A stretch of DNA of 64,000 nucleotides from PALSA-894 sp963828625 (lineage in GTDB: Bacteria > Pseudomonadota > Alphaproteobacteria > Rhizobiales > Xanthobacteraceae): assembly GCA_963828625.1 (NCBI GenBank), contig CAWHEX010000011.1:806001-870000 (forward strand). Direction: 5' to 3'. The notes beneath the pieces are model-generated. The model made no database searches. It was not told the DNA's origin and worked only from the letters and a program-made list of their open reading frames with translations. Numbering within the stretch: position 1 is the first letter of the stretch; each line of letters starts with the position of its first letter. Both the position numbers and the translations under genes were made by a program. Shown piece after piece: positions 9,349 to 16,645 of the stretch.

Positions 9349-10344
9349 TCAGTTCGTCAGCACGATCTTGCCGATGTGCTGGCTCGTCTCCATCAGGGCG
9401 TGGGCGGCGGCTGCTTCGCGCAGCGGGAAGGTCTTGAAGATCACCGGCTTCACCTTGCCGGCGGCGATCAGGGGCCAGACGTTGTCCTCGACCGCGCGCG
9501 CGATCGCGGCCTTCTCGTGCACCGGGCGCGGGCGCAGGCCGGAGCCGGTGTGCCAGAGCCGCTTGGTGAGCAGCGGCAGCAAGTTGATGGTCACTTTCGG
9601 CGGGCGCTGGAATGCGATCTGCACGATGCGGCCGTCCATCGCGGCGGCCTCGTAATTGCGCTGGATGTATTCGCCCGCGACCATGTCGATGATCAGCTCG
9701 GCGCCCTTGTTGGCCGTGGCCTTCTTGGTCTCGGCGACGAAGTCCTGCGTGTTGTAGTTGATCGCCACGTCGGCGCCGAGCTTGCGGCAGGCTTCCGCCT
9801 TGTCGTCCGAGCCGACCGTGACGATGACGCGTGCGCCATGCGCCTTCGCCAGCATGATCGCCGTGGTGCCGATGCCCGACGAGCCGCCGTGGCAGAGCAT
9901 CGTCTCGCCGCTCTTGAGCGCGCCGCGCTCGAACACGTTGTGCCAGACCGTGAAGAACGTCTCGGGGATCGCGCCCGCCTCGACCATCGAGAGCTGCGGG
10001 ATCACCGGCAGCGCATTCGTCTCGTGCACGGCGGCGTATTCGGCGTAGCCGCCGCCGGGAACGAGCGCCGTCACCTTGTCGCCTGCCTTCCAGCGCTGCA
10101 CGCCGTCGCCGAGCGCGACCACTTCGCCGGCGATCTCAAGGCCCGGAATGTCGGGTGCGCCGGGCGGCGGCGGATACTTGCCCTCGCGCTGCATCACGTC
10201 CGGCCGGTTCACGCCCGCGGCGGCGACCTTCACCAGCACTTCGCCTGCCTTGAGCGCGGGGATATCGCGCTCTTGCGGCACCAGGACTTCGGGCTTGCCG
10301 GGTTCGCGGATCGCGATCGCCGTCATGCGGGCGGGAATTGCCAT
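9349..10344 (-). CDS. NAD(P)H quinone oxidoreductase (PIG3-like, MDR family)
   Basis: A zinc-free medium-chain reductase of 331 residues that reduces quinones with NADPH. It has the GroES-like N-terminal domain (VAAAGVNRPDVMQREGKYPPPPG), the nucleotide-binding turn GGSSGIGTTAI near residue 150, and the C-terminal segment HIGKIVLTN typical of PIG3-like enzymes. The ATG at 10344 is preceded by GAGGAA eight bases upstream; the longer open frame running to 10647 is not coding and overlaps the DUF1192 gene. Divergent from that gene. Confidence 0.9.
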   Translation of the reverse strand: MAIPARMTAIAIREPGKPEVLVPQERDIPALKAGEVLVKVAAAGVNRPDVMQREGKYPPPPGAPDIPGLEIAGEVVALGDGVQRWKAGDKVTALVPGGGYAEYAAVHETNALPVIPQLSMVEAGAIPETFFTVWHNVFERGALKSGETMLCHGGSSGIGTTAIMLAKAHGARVIVTVGSDDKAEACRKLGADVAINYNTQDFVAETKKATANKGAELIIDMVAGEYIQRNYEAAAMDGRIVQIAFQRPPKVTINLLPLLTKRLWHTGSGLRPRPVHEKAAIARAVEDNVWPLIAAGKVKPVIFKTFPLREAAAAHALMETSQHIGKIVLTN

Positions 10345-10443
10345 GCTGGGGTTCCTCGGTGGTCGGCCGTTTGCATAGTCGGCGCAGGCGGGTGTGACAA
10401 CCCGCGCCGTGCTGGCTAACATTACGCGCGCAGAGAAAAGCAC

Positions 10444-10638
10444 ATGCCGGCCTTCGACGAGGAAGAACGTCCAAAGAAAAAGATCGCCCACGAGATTGGG
10501 CAGGACCTGACGTTGCTGTCGGTCAAGGAGCTCGACGAGCGCGTCGCGCTGCTCAACGAAGAGATCGCGCGGCTCCAGGCCGACAAGGCGAAGAAGCAGG
10601 CGCAGCGCTCCGCTGCCGATCAGTTCTTCAAGCGCTGA
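10444..10638 (+). CDS. DUF1192 family protein
   Basis: A 64-residue charged protein, widespread in Rhizobiales, with no established function. The middle (LSVKELDERVALLNEEIARL) is predicted to form a short coiled coil. It begins MPAFDEEERPKKK, as family members do, and ends KR. A short purine stretch (gagaaaag) precedes the ATG. Divergent from the quinone oxidoreductase gene with about 100 bases between. Confidence 0.85.
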   Translation: MPAFDEEERPKKKIAHEIGQDLTLLSVKELDERVALLNEEIARLQADKAKKQAQRSAADQFFKR

Positions 10639-10733
10639 CCGGCGCACGATTGCGGCTTGCCGTGTCCCGGCGCGGCGCTAGACTGCGCCCGCAAGTTGGT
10701 GAGGGGCGGGTGGCGCGATCTCGATCAAAGCGA

Positions 10734-11096
10734 ATGGGCATGGGGCGCCGGCTGATCGGCTGGATCGCCGCCTATGCGCTCGTGCTGCATGCCGTTCTGG
10801 CAGGCGTCGTCGCGACGCAGTCGGCTGCGTTGAATTCCGCCGCGCACGGCTTCGAGATCTGCCTCACCGATCCTGACGGCGCGCCGATCCCGGCCGGCAA
10901 GCATGCCCAGCATGAGAGCTGCGCCATTCACTGCAATGCCGTCGCGAACGGCACGCCGCCGGCCGCCGCAGTGGCTGTCGCTACAGCTTTCTTCCCGTCG
11001 TTCACCGTAACGCACGTCACCTACGCCACGCCGGCCGGCGCGTTCGATCTTCTGCGCCGGGACGGCCTCGGCAGCCGCGCTCCTCCCGCAGCCTGA
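10734..11096 (+). CDS. DUF2946-like small membrane/exported protein
   Basis: About 120 residues with one N-terminal hydrophobic segment (WIAAYALVLHAVLAGVVA), then a Cys/His region with EICLTD and HAQHESCAIHC, resembling DUF2946 proteins often encoded beside copper- or zinc-handling genes. The start is uncertain: ATG 10734 gives the most compact signal anchor, and GTG 10710 or an ATG at 10650 are alternatives. Followed by an outer-membrane protein gene and a His-rich exported protein on the same strand, probably one transcription unit. The metal role is inferred. Confidence 0.6.
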   Translation: MGMGRRLIGWIAAYALVLHAVLAGVVATQSAALNSAAHGFEICLTDPDGAPIPAGKHAQHESCAIHCNAVANGTPPAAAVAVATAFFPSFTVTHVTYATPAGAFDLLRRDGLGSRAPPAA

Positions 11097-11164
11097 CGCT
11101 TCCAACGGTTTGTGAACCGGTCGCCCGCGGCGCGGGCGCTGTCAGGCATTTCATGGAGGGCACG

Positions 11165-12253
11165 ATGACCCGCAGGGTCGCAATCTTCACGGGCGCTTTC
11201 GCGCTTACGTTCGCTACATCCGCATTCGCGCATCATCCGGGCGGCGCGTCCAATACCGGCGGCGCCGGACCGATCAACACGATCTCGGCCTCGACGCCCG
11301 AAACCGGGCACGGCGCCGTCGCTTTTCTTTACGAGTATCTGCAGTTCGGCGGGCTTGGCGATGCGGCGCTCATCGACGCCGCCGGCAAGCACATCCACGC
11401 GCACAGCATCGGCACGATCCAGACCGCTTCGGCGAACGCCGCGTACGGCGTCACCGACGACCTGATGGTGTCGGTCCGCGTGCCGTGGGTGAACCGCACC
11501 GACATTCGCGAAGGCCACCATGCGCATCTCGCGGGCGGCGTGGTCAACAACACGGTCGATTACCGCGGCGATGCCTCGGGCTTCGGCGACGTCACGTTCA
11601 TGGGGCAATACCGCTTCCTCAACAATCGGGCGTCGCGCACCGAGGCCGCGTTCCTGTTCGGCGTGAAGGCGCCGACCGGAGCGACCGACCGCATCGACCG
11701 TCTCGGAGGATTGTTCGAAGCCGAATTCCAGCCGGGCTCGGGATCGTGGGACTTCATGCTGGGCGCTGCGTTCACGCAGCGCTTCGGCGCGTGGTCGTTC
11801 GACGCGAACGTGCTCGGCGTGCTCGCGGGGCGCGGCACGCAGGGGACCAAGCTCGGCGACCGCTTCCAGTATAATGCCGCGCTGTCCTACAGGGTGGTTG
11901 GCTATGCGCCGACCGAGCAGCACGCGTCGCTGTCGCTGCCGTCGTCGGCGATGTCGCATGGTCCGGTGCCGCATCGCCACGCGCATCCGCTCGACAAGAT
12001 TCCTGCGCCGCCCGCATGGACTGTCGACGTGATGCTCGAAGTCAACGGCGAGTGGCACGACTTCGAGAGCACGGCGGGCGTGCGGGAGCCCAACTCCGGC
12101 GGTCATGTCGTGCTGCTGTCGCCTGGGCTGCGGATCGCGCGCGGCGCCTTCTCCGGCTTCGCGTCGGTCGGCATTCCGATCGTGAACGACATGAACGGGC
12201 TGCAAGCGAAGACCAGCTACCGGGTGCTCACCGGCCTCGCCTATGCGTTCTGA
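11165..12253 (+). CDS. Outer-membrane transporter-like beta-barrel protein, His-rich
   Basis: A 362-residue exported protein with signal peptide (cleavage near SAFA-HHPGG) and alternating hydrophobic strands ending in a terminal aromatic residue (LAYAF), as in outer-membrane barrels of the phenol-degradation-MetA-like 'transporter' group. His clusters occur at the mature N-terminus (HHPGG), at KHIHAHS, at EGHHAH and at HGPVPHRHAHP. Start ATG 11165 is chosen because GGAGGG lies six bases upstream, within the region of the earlier ATG at 11153. The His clusters and neighbours suggest metal-related transport, but the substrate is unknown. Confidence 0.65.
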   Translation: MTRRVAIFTGAFALTFATSAFAHHPGGASNTGGAGPINTISASTPETGHGAVAFLYEYLQFGGLGDAALIDAAGKHIHAHSIGTIQTASANAAYGVTDDLMVSVRVPWVNRTDIREGHHAHLAGGVVNNTVDYRGDASGFGDVTFMGQYRFLNNRASRTEAAFLFGVKAPTGATDRIDRLGGLFEAEFQPGSGSWDFMLGAAFTQRFGAWSFDANVLGVLAGRGTQGTKLGDRFQYNAALSYRVVGYAPTEQHASLSLPSSAMSHGPVPHRHAHPLDKIPAPPAWTVDVMLEVNGEWHDFESTAGVREPNSGGHVVLLSPGLRIARGAFSGFASVGIPIVNDMNGLQAKTSYRVLTGLAYAF

Positions 12254-12337
12254 CGGGAGCGTTCGAAAAGGCCACGAAGGCAGAGCCCGCCCAACACTGA
12301 CATCGCTAGAAATCTACTCAACGCAAAAGGACCCGAC

Positions 12338-12568
12338 ATGACATTCCGGATATTTGCCGCGCTGACGATCGCGACGGCGCTCTGCTGCGCATCGCCGCCG
12401 GTGCAGGCACACGAAGGCCACCACCATTCCGCCAAGACGAAAAAGCTGAAAAAACCCAAGGCGCAGAAGAAAACAGGAGCCGAATTCCGCTTCACTGTGC
12501 CTGCGCGCCGGCCTGACGCCGCGCCTGTCAGCCTCGTGAAAAATAGCGGAATGTCGGTACCGGCTTAA
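12338..12568 (+). CDS. Small His-rich, Lys-rich periplasmic protein
   Basis: 76 residues. A signal peptide (about 1-24) cleaved at VQA-HEGHHHS would leave a mature protein that starts with a metal-binding-type His cluster and continues with a very basic stretch (KTKKLKKPKAQKK). I recognise no family. AAGGA lies about eight bases before the ATG. It sits 84 bases after the outer-membrane gene and is probably the last gene of the unit. Its TAA stop lies inside the CtrA-type palindrome at 12563-12581. Confidence 0.6.
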   Translation: MTFRIFAALTIATALCCASPPVQAHEGHHHSAKTKKLKKPKAQKKTGAEFRFTVPARRPDAAPVSLVKNSGMSVPA

Positions 12569-12584
12569 CGTCTCGTTAAGCTTT
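12563..12584 (+). promoter_or_regulatory. CtrA-type box that is also a perfect hairpin
   Basis: TTAA CGTCTCG TTAA (12565-12579) matches the CtrA consensus TTAA-N7-TTAA exactly. The same bases form a perfect 8-bp inverted repeat (12563-12570 with 12574-12581, loop tct) followed by three T. It can be read as a CtrA site 20-35 bases before a candidate small RNA, or as a weak terminator for the His-rich gene whose stop codon it contains. Both may hold. Confidence 0.55.
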
Positions 12585-12599
12585 CCGGTTCATTACTGA

Positions 12600-12698
12600 G
12601 ACTGTCCAATCTTTGGACGTCGAGTGGCTCCTGTCCACTCTGTTTGACGCCTCCCTGTTATCACCTTCGAGCCGCCGGCGACGGCGGCTCCTTTTTTT
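12600..12698 (+). ncRNA. Candidate trans-acting small RNA with CCUCC loops
   Basis: A non-coding stretch of about 100 bases folding by eye into three parts. Hairpin 1 pairs 12604-12609 with 12613-12618. Hairpin 2 pairs 12622-12627 with 12635-12640, and its loop CTCCTGT exposes an anti-Shine-Dalgarno CUCCU. A single-stranded GCCTCCCT follows, then a strong intrinsic terminator. This architecture is typical of alphaproteobacterial sRNAs that block ribosome binding sites. The exact CtrA-type box 20-35 bases before the presumed 5' end would make it cell-cycle regulated. The 5' end is a guess. An alternative is a structured 3' UTR of the His-rich gene. Confidence 0.5.
12669..12698 (+). terminator. 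Strong intrinsic terminator
   Basis: Perfect 9-bp GC-rich stem (12669-12677 with 12682-12690, loop gcga) followed by a run of seven T (12692-12698). It ends the candidate small RNA or the upstream His-rich unit and separates them from rcdA. Confidence 0.92.
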
Positions 12699-12856
12699 GT
12701 CTTGGTGGCTCTACGCCTGATTTTGCTGGCAGATCCGAGGTTTCGGAGATCGGCTGACCTTCGCGGAAACTATGTCGGCAAGTGTGTCCGGTGGGCGCTA
12801 GACAGCCCGGCCCCGCTCCGCGATATTCAAACCAGTGCGTGTGTGAGGCGTAGCGT

Positions 12857-13375
12857 ATGTCGGAAAAGCCGGTCCTCGGCGCTGGACCCGTTTTGTTCAG
12901 TGAGAAGCTTGCGAGTTCGCAAGCGTTTGCCGGCCTTTTCAAGGAAGGCATGGCGCTCGTCGAGGAGACCGCAAGCTATCTCGATGGCCCCGGCCGGCAG
13001 GATTCCAAGAAGCTCGAACGCTCCGCAGCGCTGGCCTATGCGACCGAAAGCATGCGGCTGACCACGCGGCTGATGCAGCTTGCCTCATGGCTATTGCTGC
13101 ACCGCGCCGTGAAGGAAGGCGAGATGTCGCTCGCCCAGGCCAACAAGGAAAAGACCAAGGTGAAGCTATCGCTCGGCGACCGTGCCGACCGCGACACCAT
13201 GGACCTGCTGCCCGAACAGTTGTGTGACCTGATCGACCGCTCGCTCGGCCTGCTCGACCGGGTGCGGCGGCTTGACGCCACGATGCACTCGCCCGCCGCC
13301 GAGCGGCCGGTGAATAACGCGGTCGAGCGCCAGCTGGGCCTGCTCAAGGCGGCATTCGAGCGCGAAGCGCGGTAG
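12857..13375 (+). CDS. rcdA: RcdA, regulator of CtrA degradation (DUF1465)
   Basis: In Caulobacter, RcdA is an adaptor that helps the ClpXP protease, with CpdR and PopA, to degrade the cell-cycle regulator CtrA. This 172-residue protein is predicted all-helical, with the DUF1465 signatures ATESMRLTTRLMQLASWLLLHRAV and QLCDLIDRSLGLLDRVRRLD. The ATG at 12857 follows GAGGCGTAGCGT. It is the only gene between two strong terminators. A CtrA-type box lies about 280 bases upstream, but a terminator lies in between, so direct control of rcdA by that site is uncertain. Confidence 0.85.
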   Translation: MSEKPVLGAGPVLFSEKLASSQAFAGLFKEGMALVEETASYLDGPGRQDSKKLERSAALAYATESMRLTTRLMQLASWLLLHRAVKEGEMSLAQANKEKTKVKLSLGDRADRDTMDLLPEQLCDLIDRSLGLLDRVRRLDATMHSPAAERPVNNAVERQLGLLKAAFEREAR

Positions 13376-13398
13376 GTACCGCAACACATCGCGCAACA

Positions 13399-13426
13399 AA
13401 AAACCCCCGCCTGCGCGGGGGTTTTT
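13399..13426. terminator. Bidirectional terminator between rcdA and rpmE
   Basis: Stem of 12 bp (13399-13410 with 13415-13426, loop ctgc) with A-run on the left and T-run on the right, so it works for both converging genes. Confidence 0.92.
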
Positions 13427-13449
13427 GGTTTTCGCCGCTGCGGCGGGGC

Positions 13450-13674
13450 TTACTTCTTGCCCAGCCCGCCGAACTTCTTCTGGAAGCGCGAGAGACGTCC
13501 GCCGCGGTCGAGCAGATGCTGCTGGCCGCCGGTCCAGGCCGGGTGCGACTTCGGGTCGATATCGAGCTGCAGTTTATCCCCGGAATTGCCCCAGGTGCTG
13601 CGGGTGGTGAATTCGGTGCCGTCGGTCATGACGACTTTGACGGTGTGATAATCCGGGTGGATGTCGGCTTTCAT
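13450..13674 (-). CDS. rpmE: 50S ribosomal protein bL31
   Basis: 74 residues, the usual length, beginning MKADIHPDYHTVKVVMTDG and ending in the basic FQKKFGGLGKK. It lacks the CxxC zinc-binding cysteines and so is the zinc-independent (C-minus) type. It is divergent from the ABC exporter gene and converges on rcdA across a shared terminator. Confidence 0.96.
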   Translation of the reverse strand: MKADIHPDYHTVKVVMTDGTEFTTRSTWGNSGDKLQLDIDPKSHPAWTGGQQHLLDRGGRLSRFQKKFGGLGKK

Positions 13675-13806
13675 AACGCGGTTTCCTGCGCCAATGGCGC
13701 GCTGATGGCTGCAAAAGTTGCGGGTCTATAGCCCACGAATTGCGGCGAAACAAGCCGCGGGCGGCCTCCGATTGTCTATGCCCCGGCCACGATGCAATGT
13801 CGCCCG

Positions 13807-15627
13807 ATGAACGATACGCGCAGCGAAGCCGGGGAGGCTGACGCCGCGGCGCCGGTCGCCGCAGCCGCGGAACCGGCCCGGCGGAGCGTCCGCGTGCGGC
13901 CGCTGCTCGCCCTTCTGCCCTATGTAATGCGCTATCGCGGGCAGGTCGCGGCCGCGATGGTCGCGCTGCTGATCGCCGCGACGGCTACGCTGGCGGTTCC
14001 GCTCGCCGTGCGCCGGATGATCGATTTCGGTTTCTCGGCCGAACGCATCGGACTGATCGACCAGTATTTCGCCGTGATGATTGCGGTCGCGGCGGTGCTC
14101 GCCGTAGCGAGCGCCACACGCTACTACCTCGTGACACTCATCGGCGAGCGCGTGGTCGCGGACCTTCGCGCGGCGGTGTTTGCGCATCTCACCGAGCTCT
14201 CTCCCGCTTTCTTCGATACCGCCCGGACCGGAGAGATCACCTCGCGGCTCACCGCCGATACGACGCAGATCAAGAGCGCCGTCGGTTCGTCGGTATCGGT
14301 CGCGCTGCGCAACATCGTGCTGTTCGCCGGCTCGTCCGCCATGATGGTGGTGACGAGCCCGCGGCTCTCCTTCTACGTGATCGTCGCGATCCCGGTGATC
14401 GTGCTGCCGCTCGTCGCATTCGGGCGGCTGGTGCGGGCGCGTTCGCGCACCGCGCAGGACACGCTTGCGGACGCCTCCGCCTATGCGGCCGAGCTGATCG
14501 GCGCGATCCGCACGCTGCAGGCATTCACCAACGAGAAACTCGCGCAAACGCGTTTCGGCGCGGCGGTAGAGCGCGCTTTTCATGCGGCGCGCGATTCCAC
14601 CCGCGCGCGGGCGCTGCTCACCGCGATTATCATCTTCCTGGTGTTCGGCAGCGTCGTGGTGGTCCTCTGGGTCGGCGCGCAGGACGTGCTCGCGGGGCGC
14701 ACGACGCCGGGCACGCTCGGACAGTTCATTCTGTACGCTGTGTTCGCGGCGAGCGGGCTTGGCCAGTTGAGCGAGGTGTGGGGCGAGCTTTCGCAGGCCT
14801 CCGGCGCGGCCGAGCGGCTGACCGAACTGCTCGCCGTCCGGCCGGAGATCGAGACGCCGGCAAACCCGTTGCGCTGCCGCAGCCGGCGCGCGGTGAGGTC
14901 GCATTCGACGCGGTGCGCTTCGCCTATCCGACGCGGCCCGATGTGCGTCGTGCTCGACGGCGTGTCGTTCCACGTGCGGCCGGGCGAGCGGATCGCGATC
15001 GTCGGCCCCTCGGGCGCGGGCAAGAGCACGGTGTTTCATCTGCTGCTGCGCTTCTACGATCCGCACGCCGGCACGATCGCGCTCGACGGCGTATCGGTTC
15101 GCGCTGCCGATCCCGGCGAGGTGCGCCGTCGCATTGCGCTGGTGCCGCAGGACGTGGCGATCTTCGGTGCCTCGATTGCCGAGAACATCCGCTTCGGCGA
15201 TCCCGCGGCGGGCGACGCGGAGATCAAGCGCGCGGCCGAGCTTGCGGCTGCCGCCGATTTCATCGAGCGGCTGCCGCAGCGCTACGAGACTCCGATCGGC
15301 GAACGCGGTGTCACGCTTTCGGGCGGGCAGCGCCAGCGCATCGCAATCGCCCGCGCGATCCTGCGCGATGCGCCGCTGCTGCTGCTGGACGAGGCGACCT
15401 CGTCGCTCGATGCCGAGAGCGAGCGGCTGGTGCAGGCCGCGCTCGAACGGCTGATGGAGGGTCGCACCACGCTCGTGATCGCGCACCGTCTCGCAACCGT
15501 GCTCTCGTGCGACCGCATCCTCGTGCTCGATCAGGGCCGCATCGTGGAGCAGGGGACGCACGCGCAGCTCAGCGCGGCGGGCGGTCTCTATGCGCGGCTC
15601 GCGAAGCTGCAATTCCAGACGGGGTAG
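13807..15627 (+). CDS. MsbA-like ABC exporter, membrane plus ATPase domains (compensated frameshift)
   Basis: A half-transporter of about 606 residues: six membrane segments (about 30-310) fused to a nucleotide-binding domain. Walker A GPSGAGKST, Q-loop PQD, signature LSGGQRQRI, Walker B LLLLDEATSSLD and the switch His in IAHRL are intact. Between about 14865 and 14945 the frame is shifted by one lost base and restored by one extra base. This replaces about 25 residues that in the other frame read GEVAFDAVRFAYPTRPDV, including the ATP-stacking A-loop tyrosine. Probably a sequence error. The substrate is unknown; MsbA-like proteins flip lipids. ATG 13792 is an alternative start. Confidence 0.85.
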   Translation: MNDTRSEAGEADAAAPVAAAAEPARRSVRVRPLLALLPYVMRYRGQVAAAMVALLIAATATLAVPLAVRRMIDFGFSAERIGLIDQYFAVMIAVAAVLAVASATRYYLVTLIGERVVADLRAAVFAHLTELSPAFFDTARTGEITSRLTADTTQIKSAVGSSVSVALRNIVLFAGSSAMMVVTSPRLSFYVIVAIPVIVLPLVAFGRLVRARSRTAQDTLADASAYAAELIGAIRTLQAFTNEKLAQTRFGAAVERAFHAARDSTRARALLTAIIIFLVFGSVVVVLWVGAQDVLAGRTTPGTLGQFILYAVFAASGLGQLSEVWGELSQASGAAERLTELLAVRPEIETPANPLRCRSRRAVRSHSTRCASPIRRGPMCVVLDGVSFHVRPGERIAIVGPSGAGKSTVFHLLLRFYDPHAGTIALDGVSVRAADPGEVRRRIALVPQDVAIFGASIAENIRFGDPAAGDAEIKRAAELAAAADFIERLPQRYETPIGERGVTLSGGQRQRIAIARAILRDAPLLLLDEATSSLDAESERLVQAALERLMEGRTTLVIAHRLATVLSCDRILVLDQGRIVEQGTHAQLSAAGGLYARLAKLQFQTG

Positions 15628-15630
15628 GGA

Positions 15631-16644
15631 TCACCGCTCTGTGAGCTTCAGCTCGATGCGCCGGTTGCGGCGATAGGCGTCGTCTGTCGTCGCGGTGTCG
15701 AGCGGCTGGAATTCGCCGAAGCCCGCCGCGACGAGGCGTTGCGGCGAGATGCCCCGGCTCATCAGATACTGCACCACCGAGATCGCGCGCGCCGATGAGA
15801 GCTCCCAGTTGGAGGGAAACTGCGCGCTCGCGATCGGCCGCACGTCGGTGTGGCCGTCGACGCGCAGCACCCAGGCAATGTCCTTCGGAATTTGCCTGTC
15901 GAGTTCGACCAGCGCGGCGGCGAGCTTGTCGAGCTCGGCGCGTCCGCCGGGCTGAAGCACCGCTTGACCGGGATCGAAGAAGACTTCGGACTGGAACACA
16001 AAACGGTCGCCGACCACGCGGATATCCGGGCGGTCACCGAGGATGGCGCGCAGGCGGCCAAAGAACTCCGAACGGAAGCGCGACAATTCCTGCACGCGCT
16101 GCGCCAGCGCAAGATTGAGCCGCTGGCCGAGATCGGCGATGCGTGCCTGCGCGTCCTTGTCCTTGTTTTCGGAGACTTCCAGCGCGCTTTCGAGCGCCGC
16201 AAGCTGGCGGCGCAACGCGGCGATCTGCTGGTTCAAGAGTTCGACCTGCGCCATCGCGCGCGAGGTCAGGTTCTTTTGCGAGTCGAGCTGGGCGGTAAGC
16301 TCGTTTGTCCGGCTGCCGCCGCTCGCCAGCCCTTCATTGGTTGACTTGAGCCGGTCGCGCTCGGTCTCCGCCAGCGCGAGATTGGCGCGCAGTGACGCGA
16401 GCGTGTCCTCGAGATTGGCCTTGCCGACCTTCTCCAGCGAGAGCAGCTCGGTGAGTTGCGCGAGCTGCGCGTTGAGCCGCTGCAACGCGGTGTCCTTGCC
16501 GGTGACTTCCTGCGACAGGAAGAACTGCACGATCACGAAGACCGAAAGCAGGAACACGATGCCCAGGATCAGCGTCGAGAGCGCATCAACGAAGCCCGGC
16601 CAATAATCGATGCCGCGTTCGCGGCTCCTGCGGGCGAGCGCCAT
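15631..16644 (-). CDS. MotB/OmpA-like peptidoglycan-binding protein with long coiled coil
   Basis: 337 residues. One N-terminal membrane segment contains FVDALSTLIL, with an Asp at the position of the MotB proton-conducting residue. A coiled coil (about 45-200) follows, then an OmpA-type peptidoglycan-binding domain (about 225-335: VFFDPGQAVLQPGG, VDGHTDVRPI, LSSARAISVVQYL, RRIELKL). It starts one base after the MotA/TolQ-like gene stops. Together they look like an ion-driven stator that pulls on the cell wall, but there are no flagellar or Tol genes beside them. Function unknown. Confidence 0.8.
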   Translation of the reverse strand: MALARRSRERGIDYWPGFVDALSTLILGIVFLLSVFVIVQFFLSQEVTGKDTALQRLNAQLAQLTELLSLEKVGKANLEDTLASLRANLALAETERDRLKSTNEGLASGGSRTNELTAQLDSQKNLTSRAMAQVELLNQQIAALRRQLAALESALEVSENKDKDAQARIADLGQRLNLALAQRVQELSRFRSEFFGRLRAILGDRPDIRVVGDRFVFQSEVFFDPGQAVLQPGGRAELDKLAAALVELDRQIPKDIAWVLRVDGHTDVRPIASAQFPSNWELSSARAISVVQYLMSRGISPQRLVAAGFGEFQPLDTATTDDAYRRNRRIELKLTER

Positions 16645-16645
16645 G

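Noticed and set aside
12563..12581. Reading the CtrA-type palindrome only as a terminator
   Set aside because: The hairpin has just three T after it and an unusual A+T core, so it is a weak terminator. The exact TTAA-N7-TTAA match and the position before the sRNA candidate favour a regulatory site, though the terminator role is not excluded.
13726..15612. A 628-codon open frame on the minus strand opposite the ABC exporter
   Set aside because: Same explanation: low-complexity Arg/His-rich product, full overlap with a well-supported gene on the other strand.
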